Shown piece by piece: positions 38,874 through 39,031 of a DNA stretch of 39,031 nt. Origin of the DNA: an uncultured Paenibacillus sp. GTDB lineage: Bacteria; Bacillota; Bacilli; Paenibacillales; Paenibacillaceae. Within the stretch, counting starts at the first letter, position 1. The number at the start of each line of letters is the position of its first letter. The DNA lies in assembly GCA_937895345.1 (NCBI GenBank), contig CALAWP010000020.1:1-39031 (forward strand), read 5' to 3'. The translations under genes were made by a program, and so were the position numbers. The notes under the pieces were generated by a model. It did no database searches, was not told the DNA's origin, and saw only the letters and a list, made by a program, of their open reading frames with translations.

Positions 38874-39031
38874 ACGCGCTCTAAGGTCGCGGGCGACCTT
38901 ACACTCGCGGATCGCTCGCCTCGGACGCGCTCTAAGGTCGCGGGTGACCTTACACTCGCGGGTGGCTCGCCCCGGGCGCGCTCTAAGGTCGCGGGCGACC
39001 TTACACTCGCGGGTGGCTCGCCTCGGACGCG
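38874..39031. repeat. 51-bp tandem repeat with internal hairpin, cut by the window end
   Basis: CTAAGGTCGCGGG starts at 38881, 38932 and 38983, exactly 51 bases apart. Each unit contains TAAGGTCG-CGGG-CGACCTTA, a hairpin of seven or eight pairs, followed by CACTCGCGG and a GGCTCGCC-type block. The copies differ at only a few positions, and copy 2 has a T in the hairpin arm. The array runs off the window, so the total number is unknown. The stretch 38805-38873 before it shows no gene. Confidence 0.85.

Noticed and set aside
1..39031. tRNA, rRNA, insertion sequence or prophage
   Set aside because: No cloverleaf-like sequence, rRNA segment, transposase motif, terminal inverted repeat pair or phage structural gene was noticed on reading both strands.

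Overview
The window looks like chromosomal DNA of an endospore-forming, moderately high-GC member of the Paenibacillaceae (Paenibacillus/Cohnella type). The clues are a complete spore germinant-receptor operon, a SpoIIM-family protein, an S-layer-homology protein, a stalk-domain protein, strong AGGAGG-type ribosome sites and a large sugar-ABC/AraC two-component locus. No rRNA, tRNA, transposase, phage gene or CRISPR array was seen.

Layout. At 186-1804 (+) a small DUF2512-type membrane protein overlaps a LigD-type polymerase that carries a ligase OB-fold but no ligase catalytic domain. At 1980-4358 (-) lies a 792-residue protein that reads as two isoprenyl-diphosphate-synthase folds in tandem. 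A gene-poor 0.6 kb gap with four 52-bp direct repeats follows. At 4955-9487 (-) is a four-gene germinant receptor operon (A, C, small two-TM subunit, B) with a good sigma-G promoter match in front. A LysM-GMC oxidoreductase (-) and a ThuA-like protein (+) diverge from 11.3 kb.

At 12.2-19.2 kb is a membrane-associated island. RDD (-) and SpoIIM-family (+) genes diverge. They face a five-gene operon (-) in the order multi-TM protein, DUF4129, DUF4350, MoxR ATPase, DUF58, with end-to-end overlaps. Next, 19.4-20.1 kb holds two truncated genes fused by an apparent deletion: the N-terminus of an AviRa-like rRNA methyltransferase and the C-terminus of a DUF421/YetF protein. Then come a DUF2383 protein with a Gly-Gln-Asp-Ala repeat tail, a DUF6612-like lipoprotein, an SLH protein, a membrane-anchored glycerophosphodiesterase, a PadR/DUF2812 pair, a stalk-domain protein and a DUF975 protein.

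The last 10 kb (28.5-38.7 kb, all -) is a carbohydrate locus. It encodes two ABC permeases, a YesM-type histidine kinase, a YesN-type AraC response regulator, a sugar-binding lipoprotein, a heparinase II/III-type lyase without a signal peptide, a KdgF-like cupin and a 2-hydroxyacid dehydrogenase. Together they suggest sensing, uptake and intracellular eliminative cleavage of a uronate-containing oligosaccharide. The window ends inside a 51-bp tandem repeat whose units each contain a hairpin.

Starts were moved from the longest open frame to the codon with a ribosome site wherever the sequence supported it. Functions are by family recognition from memory; no database search was run.
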